From an uncultured Candidatus Binatia bacterium (GTDB lineage Bacteria; Desulfobacterota; Binatia; UBA9968; JAJDTQ01): 64,000 nucleotides of DNA. Numbering within the stretch: the stretch's first letter is position 1; every line of letters starts with the position of its first letter. Position numbers and translations under genes: made by a program. The notes under the pieces were generated by a model. The model had not been told where the DNA came from, did not search any database, and saw nothing but the letters and a program-made list of their open reading frames with translations. Of the stretch, positions 34,077-43,544 are shown in pieces. Location of the stretch: positions 1-64,000 of the forward strand of contig OY282432.1 of assembly GCA_958295985.1 (NCBI GenBank), written 5' to 3'.

Positions 34077-35231
34077 TCACGCCGTCCCGAGGATCAACGT
34101 TGCGTGCATGGCCAGGCTGCCGCCGTGGCCGCTGATGATGCCGGCCTTGGCGTCGGGCACCTGCCGCTCGGGCTCGACCTCGTTGCCGCGAAGCTGCCTG
34201 GCGCCTTCGGTGAGGTGGAGCATGCCCTCCAGATGGGCCTGGGACAGGAGCCCGCCGTGGGTATTGAGAGGGATCTCGCCGCCGATGCCGATGCGCCCGT
34301 CCTTGACGAAGTCCTTGCCCTCGCCCTTCTCGCAGAAGCCGTAGTCTTCCAGGGTGATCATGGCGGTGATGGTGAAGCAGTCGTAGAGCTCGGCGAAGTC
34401 CATGTCCCTGGGCTCCAGTCCCGCCATGTCATAGGCCATGCGCGAGGACTTGCGTCCTCCCAGGGTCGTGAGAGTGGGCGCGTCCAGCAGGCTGAAGTGG
34501 GGATGGTGCTGTCCCATGCCGAGGATCACCACCGGCGGCTTGGGGAAGTCCCCGGCGCGTTCCAGGCTCGTCACCAGCACGGCGCCGCCGCCGTCGGACT
34601 CCAGCGAGCAGTCGAGCAGGTGCAGCGGATCGACGATCATGCGGGATTGCTGGTGGTCCTCCACCGTGATGGGCTTCTTCATGGTGGCGTTGCTGTTCAG
34701 GGAAGCGTGCCGGCGGGTGGAGACGGCGATCTCCGCCAGGTCCTCGCTGCGGGTGCCGAACTCGTACATGTGCCGCTGGGCCGCCAGCGCGTGGCCGGCG
34801 GCCGCGGCGAAGTGCCCCCAGGGCCGCTCCCAGTGCTCGTCCCCCCTGCGGATGGGGAAGCCCGGGGTCGAATCCCCGGTGGAGCGCTTGCGCGCGTGGA
34901 CGCACAGGACCGAGGTGGCCATGCCGGCCTCGATGGCCATGACCGCGTGCTGCACCATGGCAATGGGCGTGGCGCCCCCCAGGGCCAGGTCCGTGGCGTA
35001 GACCGGCGTGATCCCGGCCATGTGCGCCAGCCGCACCGCGTAGCTGCGGTGGGCATCGTTCAGGGGCTGGTTGGTGACGAACCCGTCCACCGCGGCGCCG
35101 CCGACGCCCGCGTCGTTGAGACACTCCCGAATCGCCTCCAGATGCAGCGAGTGGGTGGTGGCGTCGGGCCGCTTGCCCACCAGTGTCTCGCCCACGCCGA
35201 CGATGGCGTATTTTCCCCCAAGATTGGCCAT
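34077..35231 (-). CDS. Thiolase-fold protein (SCP-x/Ltp2-like), lacking the usual nucleophilic cysteine
   Basis: A 384-residue thiolase-superfamily protein beginning YAIVGVGETLVGKRP. The HGG-type motif NTHGGLLSQAHLEG and C-terminal GHGGSLAMHATLIL are present. Where active thiolases have the N-terminal C-x-S-G nucleophile, the sequence is ATDLALGGATPIAMVQHA, with no cysteine. Ltp2-type side-chain aldolases of steroid degradation also lack it, and they work with a DUF35 OB-fold partner; no such gene is nearby. It is transcribed opposite to the gat genes between gatA and gatB. Substrate unknown. Confidence 0.82.
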   Translation of the reverse strand: MANLGGKYAIVGVGETLVGKRPDATTHSLHLEAIRECLNDAGVGGAAVDGFVTNQPLNDAHRSYAVRLAHMAGITPVYATDLALGGATPIAMVQHAVMAIEAGMATSVLCVHARKRSTGDSTPGFPIRRGDEHWERPWGHFAAAAGHALAAQRHMYEFGTRSEDLAEIAVSTRRHASLNSNATMKKPITVEDHQQSRMIVDPLHLLDCSLESDGGGAVLVTSLERAGDFPKPPVVILGMGQHHPHFSLLDAPTLTTLGGRKSSRMAYDMAGLEPRDMDFAELYDCFTITAMITLEDYGFCEKGEGKDFVKDGRIGIGGEIPLNTHGGLLSQAHLEGMLHLTEGARQLRGNEVEPERQVPDAKAGIISGHGGSLAMHATLILGTA

Positions 35232-35395
35232 GGTTCCTCCTTGCCGGGGCCGCGCCCCTCAAGCCGCTGGATGATTCCGAATCCGTAACAACAAACGGCG
35301 AATGCCGTCAAGATAGCCGGATTAGCCGGATGAAGTCGGCGGCCCGCCGGAACGCGATTGCGGAACCCCCGCCTTTTTGTTACCCGTGCCGTGGC

Positions 35396-36838
35396 ATGAG
35401 CTACGAACCGGTCATCGGCCTGGAGGTGCACGCGCAGGTCCTGACCGAGTCCAAGATCTTCTGCGGCTGTTCCACGCGCTTCGGCGAGGCGCCGAACCGG
35501 AACACCTGCCCGGTGTGCATGGGCTTTCCGGGAGTGCTTCCGGTGCTGAACCGCAAGGTGGTGGAACACACCGTCCGCACCGGGCTGGCCACCCACTGCA
35601 CCATCGCCCGGAGTAGCCGCTGGGCACGGAAGAACTACTTCTATCCCGATCTTCCCAAGGGCTATCAGATCAGCCAGTACGAACTGCCGCTGTGCACCGG
35701 GGGCCACGTGGACGTGAGCGGCGACGGCGCCTCGAAACGGGTGCGGCTGACCCGCATCCACATGGAAGAGGATGCCGGCAAGAACATCCACGACGTGCGC
35801 GGCGACCACAGCCTGGTGGACCTGAACCGGGCGGGCGTCCCGCTCATGGAGATCGTCAGCGAGCCCGACATGCGCAGCCCGGGCGAGGCCGGGGACTATC
35901 TGAGGACCCTGCGGTCGATCCTGGAGTATATCGAGGTGTGCGACGGCAACATGGAGGAAGGCAGCTTCCGCTGCGACGCCAACGTCTCGCTACGGCCCGC
36001 GGGCGACGACGAGTTGGGCGTCAAGGTGGAGATCAAGAACCTCAACTCCTTCAAGGCGGTGGAGAAGGCGCTGGAATACGAGATCGGGCGTCAGGGACGG
36101 GTGCTGTCGGAAGGGGGCACGGTGGCCCAGGAGACCCGCCTGTGGGACCCGGACGCGGAAGTCACCCGGTCCATGCGCTCCAAGGAGTCGGCCCACGACT
36201 ACCGCTACTTTCCCGACCCGGACCTGCTGCCGTTGGACATCGACGACGAGTGGATCGGGGAGATCCGCGCCACCCTGCCCGAGCTGGCTCAAGACCGCCG
36301 GGACCGCTTCATGGAACAATACGGGCTGTCCGCCTACGACGCGAACCTCCTCACCCAGCGGCGCGACGTGGCCGACTACTTCGAGGCTGCGGTCCAAGCC
36401 CACGCCAACCCCAAGGCCATCGGCAACTGGCTCATGGGAGACCTCTTCCGGGTGCTCAAGGAACGCAAGCTCGACGCCGCGCTACGCATCGAGCGATGGC
36501 CGGTGGAGGCCGCGGACCTGGCCCGCATGGTGCAAATGGTGGACGAGGGCGCCATCAGCGGCAAGCTGGCCAAAACCGTCTTCACCGACATGCTGGAAAC
36601 CGGCAAGGGTCCGGACGCCATCGTGGAGGAGAAGGGCCTGGAGCAGGTGTCCGACAGCAGCGCCCTGGACACCGCGGTGGACGAGGTGCTGTCGGCCTGC
36701 GAGGCCCAGGTGGCCGAGTTCCGGGCCGGCAAGGAAAAGGTCTTCGGATTCCTGGTGGGTCAGGTGATGAAGGCCACCCGGGGCAAGGCCAACCCCGGGA
36801 TGGTCAACGAGATCCTGAGGCGGAAGCTTCAGGGCTGA
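35396..36838 (+). CDS. gatB: Asp/Glu-tRNA amidotransferase subunit B
   Basis: A 480-residue GatB starting at ATG 35396 (SYEPVIGLEVHAQVLTESKIFCGC). The zinc cysteines (FCGCSTRF, NTCPVCMGFPG), the kinase-like core (HMEEDAGKNIHD, DLNRAGVPLMEIVSEPD, FRCDANVS) and the C-terminal YqeY tRNA-binding domain (FLVGQVMKATRGKANPGMVNEIL) are complete. It phosphorylates and amidates the misacylated tRNA using ammonia from GatA. Uncommonly it is 2.9 kb from gatA, with the duplicated block, an RHH gene and a thiolase-like gene between; it must have its own promoter. Confidence 0.97.
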   Translation: MSYEPVIGLEVHAQVLTESKIFCGCSTRFGEAPNRNTCPVCMGFPGVLPVLNRKVVEHTVRTGLATHCTIARSSRWARKNYFYPDLPKGYQISQYELPLCTGGHVDVSGDGASKRVRLTRIHMEEDAGKNIHDVRGDHSLVDLNRAGVPLMEIVSEPDMRSPGEAGDYLRTLRSILEYIEVCDGNMEEGSFRCDANVSLRPAGDDELGVKVEIKNLNSFKAVEKALEYEIGRQGRVLSEGGTVAQETRLWDPDAEVTRSMRSKESAHDYRYFPDPDLLPLDIDDEWIGEIRATLPELAQDRRDRFMEQYGLSAYDANLLTQRRDVADYFEAAVQAHANPKAIGNWLMGDLFRVLKERKLDAALRIERWPVEAADLARMVQMVDEGAISGKLAKTVFTDMLETGKGPDAIVEEKGLEQVSDSSALDTAVDEVLSACEAQVAEFRAGKEKVFGFLVGQVMKATRGKANPGMVNEILRRKLQG

Positions 36839-36861
36839 CTCGGACGGACACTTCATCTCCC

Positions 36862-36883
36862 GTCGTTCCCGCGAAAAGCGGGG
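36862..36883. repeat. REP-like hairpin (CGTCGTTCCCGC type)
   Basis: CCCGC and GCGGG arms flank a GAAAA loop, preceded by CGTCGTT. The reverse complement matches the element at 51851-51874 with few changes. It lies between the convergent gatB and argJ genes, where it could also end transcription, although no T-run follows. Confidence 0.65.
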
Positions 36884-36924
36884 CGTTGCGATGCTTCCTC
36901 AGGCGTCGCGTTCCTCGAAGGCCG

Positions 36925-38127
36925 TCAGGTGCGGTAGTCGGAGTTGATGCGGACGTACTCGTGGCCCAGGTCCGAGGTCCACACCGACGTGCGGGCGGCG
37001 CCCATGCCCAGGCTGATCCGGACGGCGAAGGACGGGCGCTGCATGACCTTGGCGGCGGCCGCCTCGCGGGTGCCGACGGCCACGCCCCGGCGCACCACCC
37101 GGACCCCGCCCAGGGCTATGTCAACGGTCTCCTCCACCACCGGCACGCCGGCATTGCCCACCGCCATCATGAGCCGGCCCACGTTGGGGTCCTCGCCGAA
37201 GAAGGCGGTCTTGACCAGCTTCGAGTCAGCCACGGTGAAGGCCACCTTGCGGGCCTCGCCCACGGTCCGGGCGCCGTCCACGCGGATCTCCACGACCTTC
37301 TTGGCGCCCTCGCCGTCGGCCACGATCATGAGCGCGAGTTCCTTCATCACCCGTGTCAGCGCCCGCTCCAGCAGCTCCTCGCCGGCGCCCCCGCGGGTGA
37401 TCCGGGGGTTGCCGGCGACGCCGTTGGCCAGGCACAGCAGGGTGTCGTTGGTGCTGGTGTCGCCGTCTACGGTAATGGCGTGGAACGTTCGGTCTGCGGC
37501 CCGGCGCATCATGGGCCGGAGCGCGGCCGGGGCGACGTCCGCATCCGTGAGCACGTAGCACAGCATCGTGGCCATGTTGGGGGCGATCATGCCGGCGCCC
37601 TTGGCCATGCCAGCGACGTGCACGGCACGACCGCCGATGCGGCACCGGGAAGCCGCGGTCTTGGGCCCGTTGTCGGTGGTCATGATGGCTTCGACGGCGT
37701 CCTGCAGGCGATCCGGAGACAGCGCCGCGGCGGCGACGGCGATGCCCCGCTTGATCTTGTCCATGGGGAGCGGGACGCCGATGATGCCGGTGGAGGAAGG
37801 CAGCACCCGCTGCGCGTCGATGCCCAGGCGCCGGGCGGTCTCGGCGCACATGGCCTCGGAATCCCGGAGCCCGCCGGGGCCGGTGCAGGCGTTGGCGTTG
37901 CCGCTGTTGGCCACCACGGCCTGGATGAGCCCCCGGGCCACGCGTTTCCTGCCCGAGACCACGGTGGGGCTCTTGATGCGGTTTTTGGTGAACAGCGCGG
38001 CCGCCGCGGCCGGGCGTTCGGAGACGATCAGCGCGAGGTCCTTGCGGTTGCTCTCCTTGACGCCGCAGGCCACCCCGGCGAAGCGAAAGCCGGGTACGCT
38101 CGGCGGGGACTTCACTTGCCGTGGCAT
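36925..38127 (-). CDS. argJ: Bifunctional glutamate N-acetyltransferase/amino-acid acetyltransferase
   Basis: A 400-residue ArgJ, which transfers acetyl from N-acetylornithine to glutamate in the arginine cycle. The self-cleavage and nucleophile threonine is in [18 protein letters not shown] (the residue before it is Ser rather than the common Ala). The [25 protein letters not shown] and DGDTSTNDT blocks are all present, and the end NSDYRT is family-typical. It starts 16 bases inside the 3' end of secA, so the two are coupled. If it also uses acetyl-CoA it can replace ArgA; this cannot be read here. Confidence 0.95.
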   Translation of the reverse strand: MPRQVKSPPSVPGFRFAGVACGVKESNRKDLALIVSERPAAAAALFTKNRIKSPTVVSGRKRVARGLIQAVVANSGNANACTGPGGLRDSEAMCAETARRLGIDAQRVLPSSTGIIGVPLPMDKIKRGIAVAAAALSPDRLQDAVEAIMTTDNGPKTAASRCRIGGRAVHVAGMAKGAGMIAPNMATMLCYVLTDADVAPAALRPMMRRAADRTFHAITVDGDTSTNDTLLCLANGVAGNPRITRGGAGEELLERALTRVMKELALMIVADGEGAKKVVEIRVDGARTVGEARKVAFTVADSKLVKTAFFGEDPNVGRLMMAVGNAGVPVVEETVDIALGGVRVVRRGVAVGTREAAAAKVMQRPSFAVRISLGMGAARTSVWTSDLGHEYVRINSDYRT

Positions 38128-41100
38128 CGCTTGTACTTCTTGCCGCTGCCACAGGGACAGGGCGCGTTGCGGCCCACCTTCTCGCCGTCGCGCCTTACCG
38201 TGGCGACCCGTTCCGGCCCCTCGCCGTCCCCGTGGCTCAGCATCATCTGCCGGGGCGCCTGCCGGGCTTCCATCTCTTCCAGCTCCGCGGCAGTCCGCTC
38301 GTGGTCCACCTCAACCGTGAAGAGCTTCCCGACCACGTCCTCCTGAATCCGGTCGGACATTTTCTGGAACATCTCGAACCCTTCCCGCTGGTACTCGTGA
38401 AGCGGATTCTTCTGGCCGTAACCGCGCAGGCCGATGCCCTCCTTGAGGTGGTCCATGTTCAGGAGATGGTCCTTCCACAGCACGTCGATGGTCTGGAGCA
38501 TGATGATCTTCTCGAGCTGCCGTAGCAGCTCCTCCCCCAGCCGCTCCTCCCTGGACTCGTAGCCGTCCTTCACCAGGTTGACGACCTTCTCCTCGATCTC
38601 CTCCGCGGTGATGACCTCCAGCTCCTCGGGAGTGAACTCCGGCCGCAGGTTGAAGCGGCCCCGGACACTCTCGGCGAGGCCCGCGAGGTCCCACTCCGAC
38701 GCCATCGCCTGCTTGTCCACGAAGCGGTCCACGGTGTCCTCGGCGAGCTGGGTGGCCATCTCCAACACATCGCTCTTGAGCTTGTCGCCCGCCAGCGCGT
38801 CCCGGCGCTGGCCGTAGACCACCTCGCGCTGCTTGTTCATGACGTCGTCGTATTCCAGCAGATGCTTGCGGATGTCGAAGTTGTGGGCCTCCACCTTCTT
38901 CTGGGCGTTCTCGATGGCCCGGCTCACCAGCCCGTGCTCGATGGGGACCCCCTCCTCCATGCCCAGCCGGTTCATGATCCCCTGCATGCGGTCGGCGCCG
39001 AAGATCCGCATCAGGTCGTCTTCCAGCGACAGGAAGAACCGGGAGGCGCCGGGGTCGCCCTGGCGCCCGGCGCGGCCCCGCAACTGGTTGTCGATGCGGC
39101 GGCTCTCATGCCGCTCGGTGCCGATGATGTGGAGTCCGCCCGCGGCCACCACCTTCTCCCGTTCGTCCGTGGACGTGGTCCGGTAACCGTCGAGGATCTC
39201 GTCGTAGCGGTGACTGTACGCCTCCGGCGCCTTTTCGAGCTCCTCGCGCACCTCCTCCACCGCCTGAACGTATTCCTGGCGCCTGGACTCGTAAGCCTCG
39301 TGGGCCGCCTGGGTCTCCTTCTCGTAGGGGATGCGCAGCGCCTCGCAATGCGCCTCGGCTTCCTCGAAGGCCGCTCGATTGGCCTCGAACTCGGTCACCA
39401 GCGCCGCATGGTCGCCCCTGGAGACCGCGGACCGGGTGACCACGAACTCGTACTCTTCCAGGCGCTGCTCGTACAGCCGCCGGCTGTCGTCGATGGCTTC
39501 GAGCAGGCGCTGCCGCTCGCCGTCGGCGTTCTGCCAGCGTTCGACGAACCCGCCGAAGGCATCGCAGGCCTCGCGAAACGCTCCCCGAGCCGCGGGTTCC
39601 TCCACGTCCTCGCAAGCCAGGATGGCCGCATCGAGGTTCTCCCTGACCTCGATATAGGACTCGGGGATGGCGCGGAAGCTGTGCAGGGCATCGATGAGCT
39701 CGGCCGAGGAAACTCGCTCGTATTCACTCCTGAGGTCCCGGAACGGCGAGAGCTCCATGAGACGGCCCTGGATCTCGGTGAAGCTCTGCAACGCCTCGCT
39801 CCGCTGGGTCTCGTAAGTCTTCGACGCCGCCTTGTAGCGCTCCTCCGCCAGCCGCATCTCCCCGTCGTACTTTTCCTTCAACTCCCGCAGCGCGTCCTCG
39901 TACCGCTGGGCCCCCTGAAGCGGCAGCTTGGCGGCTCGGGTGATCCACTCGTTCTCCATGTCGGATCGGGACAGGAACTCCGGGTTGCCGCCGAGCAGGA
40001 TGTCGGTGCCCCGACCGGCCATGTTCGTGGCGATGGTGACGGCGCCCAGCCGGCCCGCCTGGGCGATGATGGAAGCCTCCGCCTCGTGGTTCACGGCGTT
40101 GAGCACGTTGTGCCTGACCTTCTTCTTCTTGAGCATCTGGGAGAGAAGCTCCGACTTCTCCACCGACACCGTGCCCACCAGCACGGGCTGGCCCTTGGCG
40201 TGACACTCGGCGATCTCCTCCACCACCGCCTCGTACTTCTCCTGTCCGGTGCGGTACACCACGTCGGCGTGGTCCAACCGGACCATGGGCCGATGGGTAG
40301 GCACCACCACCACGTCGAGGTCGTAGATCTTCTTGAACTCGGGAGCCTCGGTGTCCGCGGTCCCGGTCATGCCCGCGAGCTTGCCGTACATGCGGAAATA
40401 GTTCTGGATGGTGATGGTGGCGAGGGTCTGGTTCTCCTCCCGGATATGCACCCCTTCCTTGGCCTCCACCGCCTGGTGCAGCCCGTCCGACCACCGCCGG
40501 CCCGGCATGAGCCGGCCGGTGAACTCGTCGACGATGATCACCTCGCCCTCTTTGATGACGTAGTCCACGTCGCGCTTGAAGATGTTGTGGGCCTTGAGGG
40601 CCTGGTTCACGTGGTGCAGCGTGTCGATGTGCCGCGGGTCGTAGAGGTTGTGGACCCCCAGCAACCGCTCCACCTTGGCCACGCCGCTCTCCGTCAGGGA
40701 CACGGTCTTGGCCTTCTCGTCGATGGTGTAGTCGCCCTGCGCCTCCACGGCCGCGCGGTCCTCCTGGGAAGGGTCGCCCTGGATCACGGCGCCGCGCTGG
40801 AGCTTGGGGATGATGCGGTTGAGCTTGTAGTACTTGTCGGTGGACTCCTCCGCGGGTCCGGAGATGATGAGCGGGGTCCTGGCCTCGTCGATGAGGATGT
40901 TGTCCACCTCGTCCACCACCGCGAAGTGGAGCTCCCGCTGGACGTATTCGTCCAGCGAGAACTTCATGTTGTCCCGCAGGTAGTCGAAGCCGAATTCGTT
41001 GTTGGTGCCGTAGGTGATGTCCGCGGCGTACGCGTCCTGCCGCGAGACCGCGCGCAGGTTGAGGTAGCGGTAATCCTTGGTGACGTAGGCGGGGTCGAAC

Positions 41101-41591
41101 CGGTAGCTGGCGTCGTGCACGATGGAGGCCACGGACAGACCCAGGGCGTGGTAGATCGGGCCCATCCACTGGACGTCGCGCCGCGCCAGGTAGTCGTTGA
41201 CCGTGATCAGGTGCACGCCCTTGCCGGTCAGCGCGTTGAGGTAGAACGCCAGAGTGGCCACCAGCGTCTTGCCCTCGCCGGTCTTCATCTCGGCGATCTT
41301 GCCCTGGTGGAGCACCATCCCGCCCATCAACTGGGCGTCGAAATGGCGCAGGCCGATGGTCCGCCGGGATGCCTCCCGGGTCGCCGCGAACGCCTCCGGG
41401 AGCAAATCGTCCAGGGTCTCGCCGTCCTCCAGGCGACGCCGGAACTCATCGGTCTTCTCCCCGAGCTCCGCGTCGGTCAGTCTCTCGAACTCCGGCTCCA
41501 GCCCGTTGATCCGCTCCACCACCGGCGCCAGCCGCTTGATCTCCCGGTCGTTCTTCGTGCCGAAGACCTTCTTGACGAAATTACCGATCAT
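38112..41591 (-). CDS. secA: Preprotein translocase ATPase SecA with a large insertion
   Basis: A 1159-residue SecA from ATG 41591. Walker [16 protein letters not shown] (102-116), Walker [19 protein letters not shown] (225-242), [18 protein letters not shown] (522-539), [25 protein letters not shown] (824-848) and the C-terminal zinc-binding [15 protein letters not shown] are all present. Between GGNPEF and [13 protein letters not shown] lie about 270 residues of charged, probably coiled-coil sequence, where E. coli SecA has about 40. This explains the excess over the usual 850-950 residues. A weak promoter (TTGCAT, 17 bases, TATCCT at 41626-41598) would make the message nearly leaderless. 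Confidence 0.97.
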   Translation of the reverse strand: MIGNFVKKVFGTKNDREIKRLAPVVERINGLEPEFERLTDAELGEKTDEFRRRLEDGETLDDLLPEAFAATREASRRTIGLRHFDAQLMGGMVLHQGKIAEMKTGEGKTLVATLAFYLNALTGKGVHLITVNDYLARRDVQWMGPIYHALGLSVASIVHDASYRFDPAYVTKDYRYLNLRAVSRQDAYAADITYGTNNEFGFDYLRDNMKFSLDEYVQRELHFAVVDEVDNILIDEARTPLIISGPAEESTDKYYKLNRIIPKLQRGAVIQGDPSQEDRAAVEAQGDYTIDEKAKTVSLTESGVAKVERLLGVHNLYDPRHIDTLHHVNQALKAHNIFKRDVDYVIKEGEVIIVDEFTGRLMPGRRWSDGLHQAVEAKEGVHIREENQTLATITIQNYFRMYGKLAGMTGTADTEAPEFKKIYDLDVVVVPTHRPMVRLDHADVVYRTGQEKYEAVVEEIAECHAKGQPVLVGTVSVEKSELLSQMLKKKKVRHNVLNAVNHEAEASIIAQAGRLGAVTIATNMAGRGTDILLGGNPEFLSRSDMENEWITRAAKLPLQGAQRYEDALRELKEKYDGEMRLAEERYKAASKTYETQRSEALQSFTEIQGRLMELSPFRDLRSEYERVSSAELIDALHSFRAIPESYIEVRENLDAAILACEDVEEPAARGAFREACDAFGGFVERWQNADGERQRLLEAIDDSRRLYEQRLEEYEFVVTRSAVSRGDHAALVTEFEANRAAFEEAEAHCEALRIPYEKETQAAHEAYESRRQEYVQAVEEVREELEKAPEAYSHRYDEILDGYRTTSTDEREKVVAAGGLHIIGTERHESRRIDNQLRGRAGRQGDPGASRFFLSLEDDLMRIFGADRMQGIMNRLGMEEGVPIEHGLVSRAIENAQKKVEAHNFDIRKHLLEYDDVMNKQREVVYGQRRDALAGDKLKSDVLEMATQLAEDTVDRFVDKQAMASEWDLAGLAESVRGRFNLRPEFTPEELEVITAEEIEEKVVNLVKDGYESREERLGEELLRQLEKIIMLQTIDVLWKDHLLNMDHLKEGIGLRGYGQKNPLHEYQREGFEMFQKMSDRIQEDVVGKLFTVEVDHERTAAELEEMEARQAPRQMMLSHGDGEGPERVATVRRDGEKVGRNAPCPCGSGKKYKRCHGK

Positions 41592-41775
41592 CGGTTCAGG
41601 ATAGCGACTACGGAGGCGACATGCAAAACTGAACCCCGGGCGCATACCGATGGGCAGAGGCGTATCCGGGGTTACGAGGTAAACATGTCAGAGTCAGGGG
41701 GGACAGGTCAATATCTTCTCGTACACGAAGGAAGTTCTTGGAGAGTTGGAGAATCGCCAAGTGGAACCTGTTCCC
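41592..41775. other. Spacer between spl-like gene and secA with an inverted repeat and a possible transposon-linked scrap
   Basis: AACCCCGG (41632-41639) and CCGGGGTT (41666-41673) form an 8-bp inverted repeat upstream of secA. Further left of the radical SAM stop lies GGGGGGACAGGTCAATATC, a phrase I associate from memory with sequence beside REP-associated/IS200-type transposase genes; no transposase frame is present. Only the inverted repeat is certain. Confidence 0.4.
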
Positions 41776-42915
41776 CTACCCTTGCCAAATTGCCTTTGAA
41801 TCCAATTGACCGCGGTGCAAATCAGGCCGCCCGGCCAGTTCGTTTCCCAACTCCTTGCCGCAACTCGGGAAGTAGCCGAAGACCTGGTCCCAGACCTCAC
41901 GGGTTTCCATGCAGAGGTAGATGGGGACCAGTGGGGCGGCGTTGCGTATCCACTGGCGCATCTTGCGGTACATGGCCACGCGCAAGGGCTGGAAATAGCG
42001 CATCTTGCCGTCGGGACACGGGACCTGCTCGCCGGAAAGTATCCGTGTGGCTGGGAAGCGTTGCCGCATCACCCGTTTCAGCGAAGGGGTGGTGCGCAGG
42101 ACGCCCATGCTGACCCAGGCCATGCGCCGGTGGTCCAGCCGGGTGAACAGTCGGTGCACCACGTCACGGTAGCCGTCTTCCCAGTCGGGGTACTCGATCA
42201 TGGGATCGAAGTGGAAACCCAGCTTGTAGCCGGCCTGCTGGCAGCGGTAGGCGGCGGCGAGCCGCTCTTCCAACGAGGCGGTCAGGCCCTCGTCGGCGTC
42301 GATCACGGCCTGCGGGTTCATGGACCAGGAGACCACCACCCGCTCCCTGGGGTCCAGGCCGAGCAGCCCCTCCACGTGGTCGCTTTTGGTCTTGAGCTCC
42401 AGCAGTACGTTGGACTGCTCGGCGAAGAACGGCACCGTGGCCGCGGCAAAGCCGATGAGGGGCTCCAGCGCCAGGCTGTCGGTGATCTCTCCGGTGCCGA
42501 TGCGGAAGAGAAAGCCCCGGTGCCGCGCCAGCATCTCCCGGGTCTCAGACAGGAGGTCCTCGACGTTGCTGAAGACCTTGAGCGCCGGGTTCTCGGCGAG
42601 GTAGTCCTGCAGGTAACAGTAGCTGCAATCCATGGGGCAGTTGCTGGCGAAGTTGATGACGAAATAGTTGCAGCAGACCTGTCCGTCGCTGCCCGGGCAC
42701 TGCTTCAGGAACTTTCCCTTGTGGCGCGTCAGCACCAGGTCGCGCTTGCCGCGGGACGTCCCTTCGCCGTCCGCGTCGAGCGCCGCCCGGTAACGCTGTG
42801 GGTCCGGGACCGTGACGAACGGCACCTCGGGCAAGGCTCTCCGGAGGTTGTCGTAGATGACCGAACCCTCGGAGCCGCTCTCCACGATGACCTTGTCAGG
42901 CCGGTACGCCTGCAC
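41776..42915 (-). CDS. Spore-photoproduct-lyase-like radical SAM protein
   Basis: A 379-residue protein starting at GTG 42915 (GGGGAAGAG just upstream), overlapping the preceding gene by 20 bases. The SPL-type cluster motif is SNCPMDCSYCYLQDYL (C93, C97, C100), with further cysteines in QCPGSDGQVCCNYFVINFASN. Other SPL segments: GTGEITDSLALEP, LELKTKSDHV, VVVSWSMNPQ, GFHFDPMI and PIYLCMETREVW. Spore photoproduct lyase repairs a UV thymine dimer in spores; this organism shows no sporulation genes, so a different DNA or RNA lesion, or another substrate, is likely. Family call firm, function open. Confidence 0.88.
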   Translation of the reverse strand: MQAYRPDKVIVESGSEGSVIYDNLRRALPEVPFVTVPDPQRYRAALDADGEGTSRGKRDLVLTRHKGKFLKQCPGSDGQVCCNYFVINFASNCPMDCSYCYLQDYLAENPALKVFSNVEDLLSETREMLARHRGFLFRIGTGEITDSLALEPLIGFAAATVPFFAEQSNVLLELKTKSDHVEGLLGLDPRERVVVSWSMNPQAVIDADEGLTASLEERLAAAYRCQQAGYKLGFHFDPMIEYPDWEDGYRDVVHRLFTRLDHRRMAWVSMGVLRTTPSLKRVMRQRFPATRILSGEQVPCPDGKMRYFQPLRVAMYRKMRQWIRNAAPLVPIYLCMETREVWDQVFGYFPSCGKELGNELAGRPDLHRGQLDSKAIWQG

Positions 42916-43447
42916 CCTCTTCCCCTTCCAGAAGCGCGAAAACCGCCTTTGCCGTGTCGTTCTCGGCCAGGGATTCCACCTCCCGCGCCAGCCGGGCCAG
43001 CGCCTCGGCGCCACCGGCATGCAACTCCACCTTGAGGCCGCCCTCCAGTCCCGGCGCCACCGTGATCCGGATGCGCGGGTCGAGTTTCAGGCTTCGAATC
43101 CGGCGCCGGACCTCATCCTCGATGCGGGTCAAACGAGGATAGCGCAGCCGCCGCAGCGTCTCCTTGGCGTGCTTGAGCCTGTCGTTGCGCCCCATGCGAC
43201 TGTCCGACAGGATCGGCGCAAGCTCCCTTCCGTCGATGACGGACGTGATGGAGCAACCGTCCCGAAGGGATATCTCCACGCACCAGTCCAGGAAATCGTT
43301 GAAGTGGTTGCCGCCGAGCCGCAGGTTGCGCGCGAGCCGCAACACGGCGTTCTGGTCCGCCTCGCTCAGCGCCAGCCAGCGCTGCACCGCCTGCGCATGA
43401 ATACCCCGTTCCCGGCTGTAGCCGGTGATTTTTTCCGATGGTGTCAC
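42896..43447 (-). CDS. Hypothetical protein coupled to the SPL-like radical SAM gene
   Basis: A 183-residue, strongly basic and helical protein with no recognised domain. It begins MTPSEKITGYSRERGIHAQ, where AVQRWLALSEADQNAVLRLARNLRLGGNHFNDFLDW suggests a helix-turn-helix-like or tRNA/DNA-binding helical region. The last 80 residues alternate short strands and helices (RIRITVAPGLEGGLKVELHA). Its stop lies inside the SPL-like gene (20-base overlap), which makes joint function likely; a nucleic-acid-binding helper is a reasonable guess. Confidence 0.75.
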   Translation of the reverse strand: MTPSEKITGYSRERGIHAQAVQRWLALSEADQNAVLRLARNLRLGGNHFNDFLDWCVEISLRDGCSITSVIDGRELAPILSDSRMGRNDRLKHAKETLRRLRYPRLTRIEDEVRRRIRSLKLDPRIRITVAPGLEGGLKVELHAGGAEALARLAREVESLAENDTAKAVFALLEGEEGAGVPA

Positions 43448-43544
43448 GGTTCCGTATCTTCAGCGTCCCATGTCCGCCCCTGGACTTCGCTCGGCTGAGC
43501 CTCGCTACGATCAGGGCGAACGGGGTTTTTCTCGACAGTGACTG

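Noticed and set aside
36862..36883. Intrinsic terminator between gatB and argJ
   Set aside because: The hairpin is there but no T-run follows on either strand, and it matches the REP-like element at 51851, so it is listed as a repeat.
35692..38346. An 884-codon open frame on the plus strand
   Set aside because: It runs antisense to argJ and out of frame through gatB, is extremely rich in Arg, Gly and Ala, and matches no family. Long shadow frames are expected opposite GC-rich genes.
38862..42113. A 1083-codon open frame on the plus strand
   Set aside because: It is the mirror of secA and of the radical SAM gene. secA has all motifs of the family on the minus strand.
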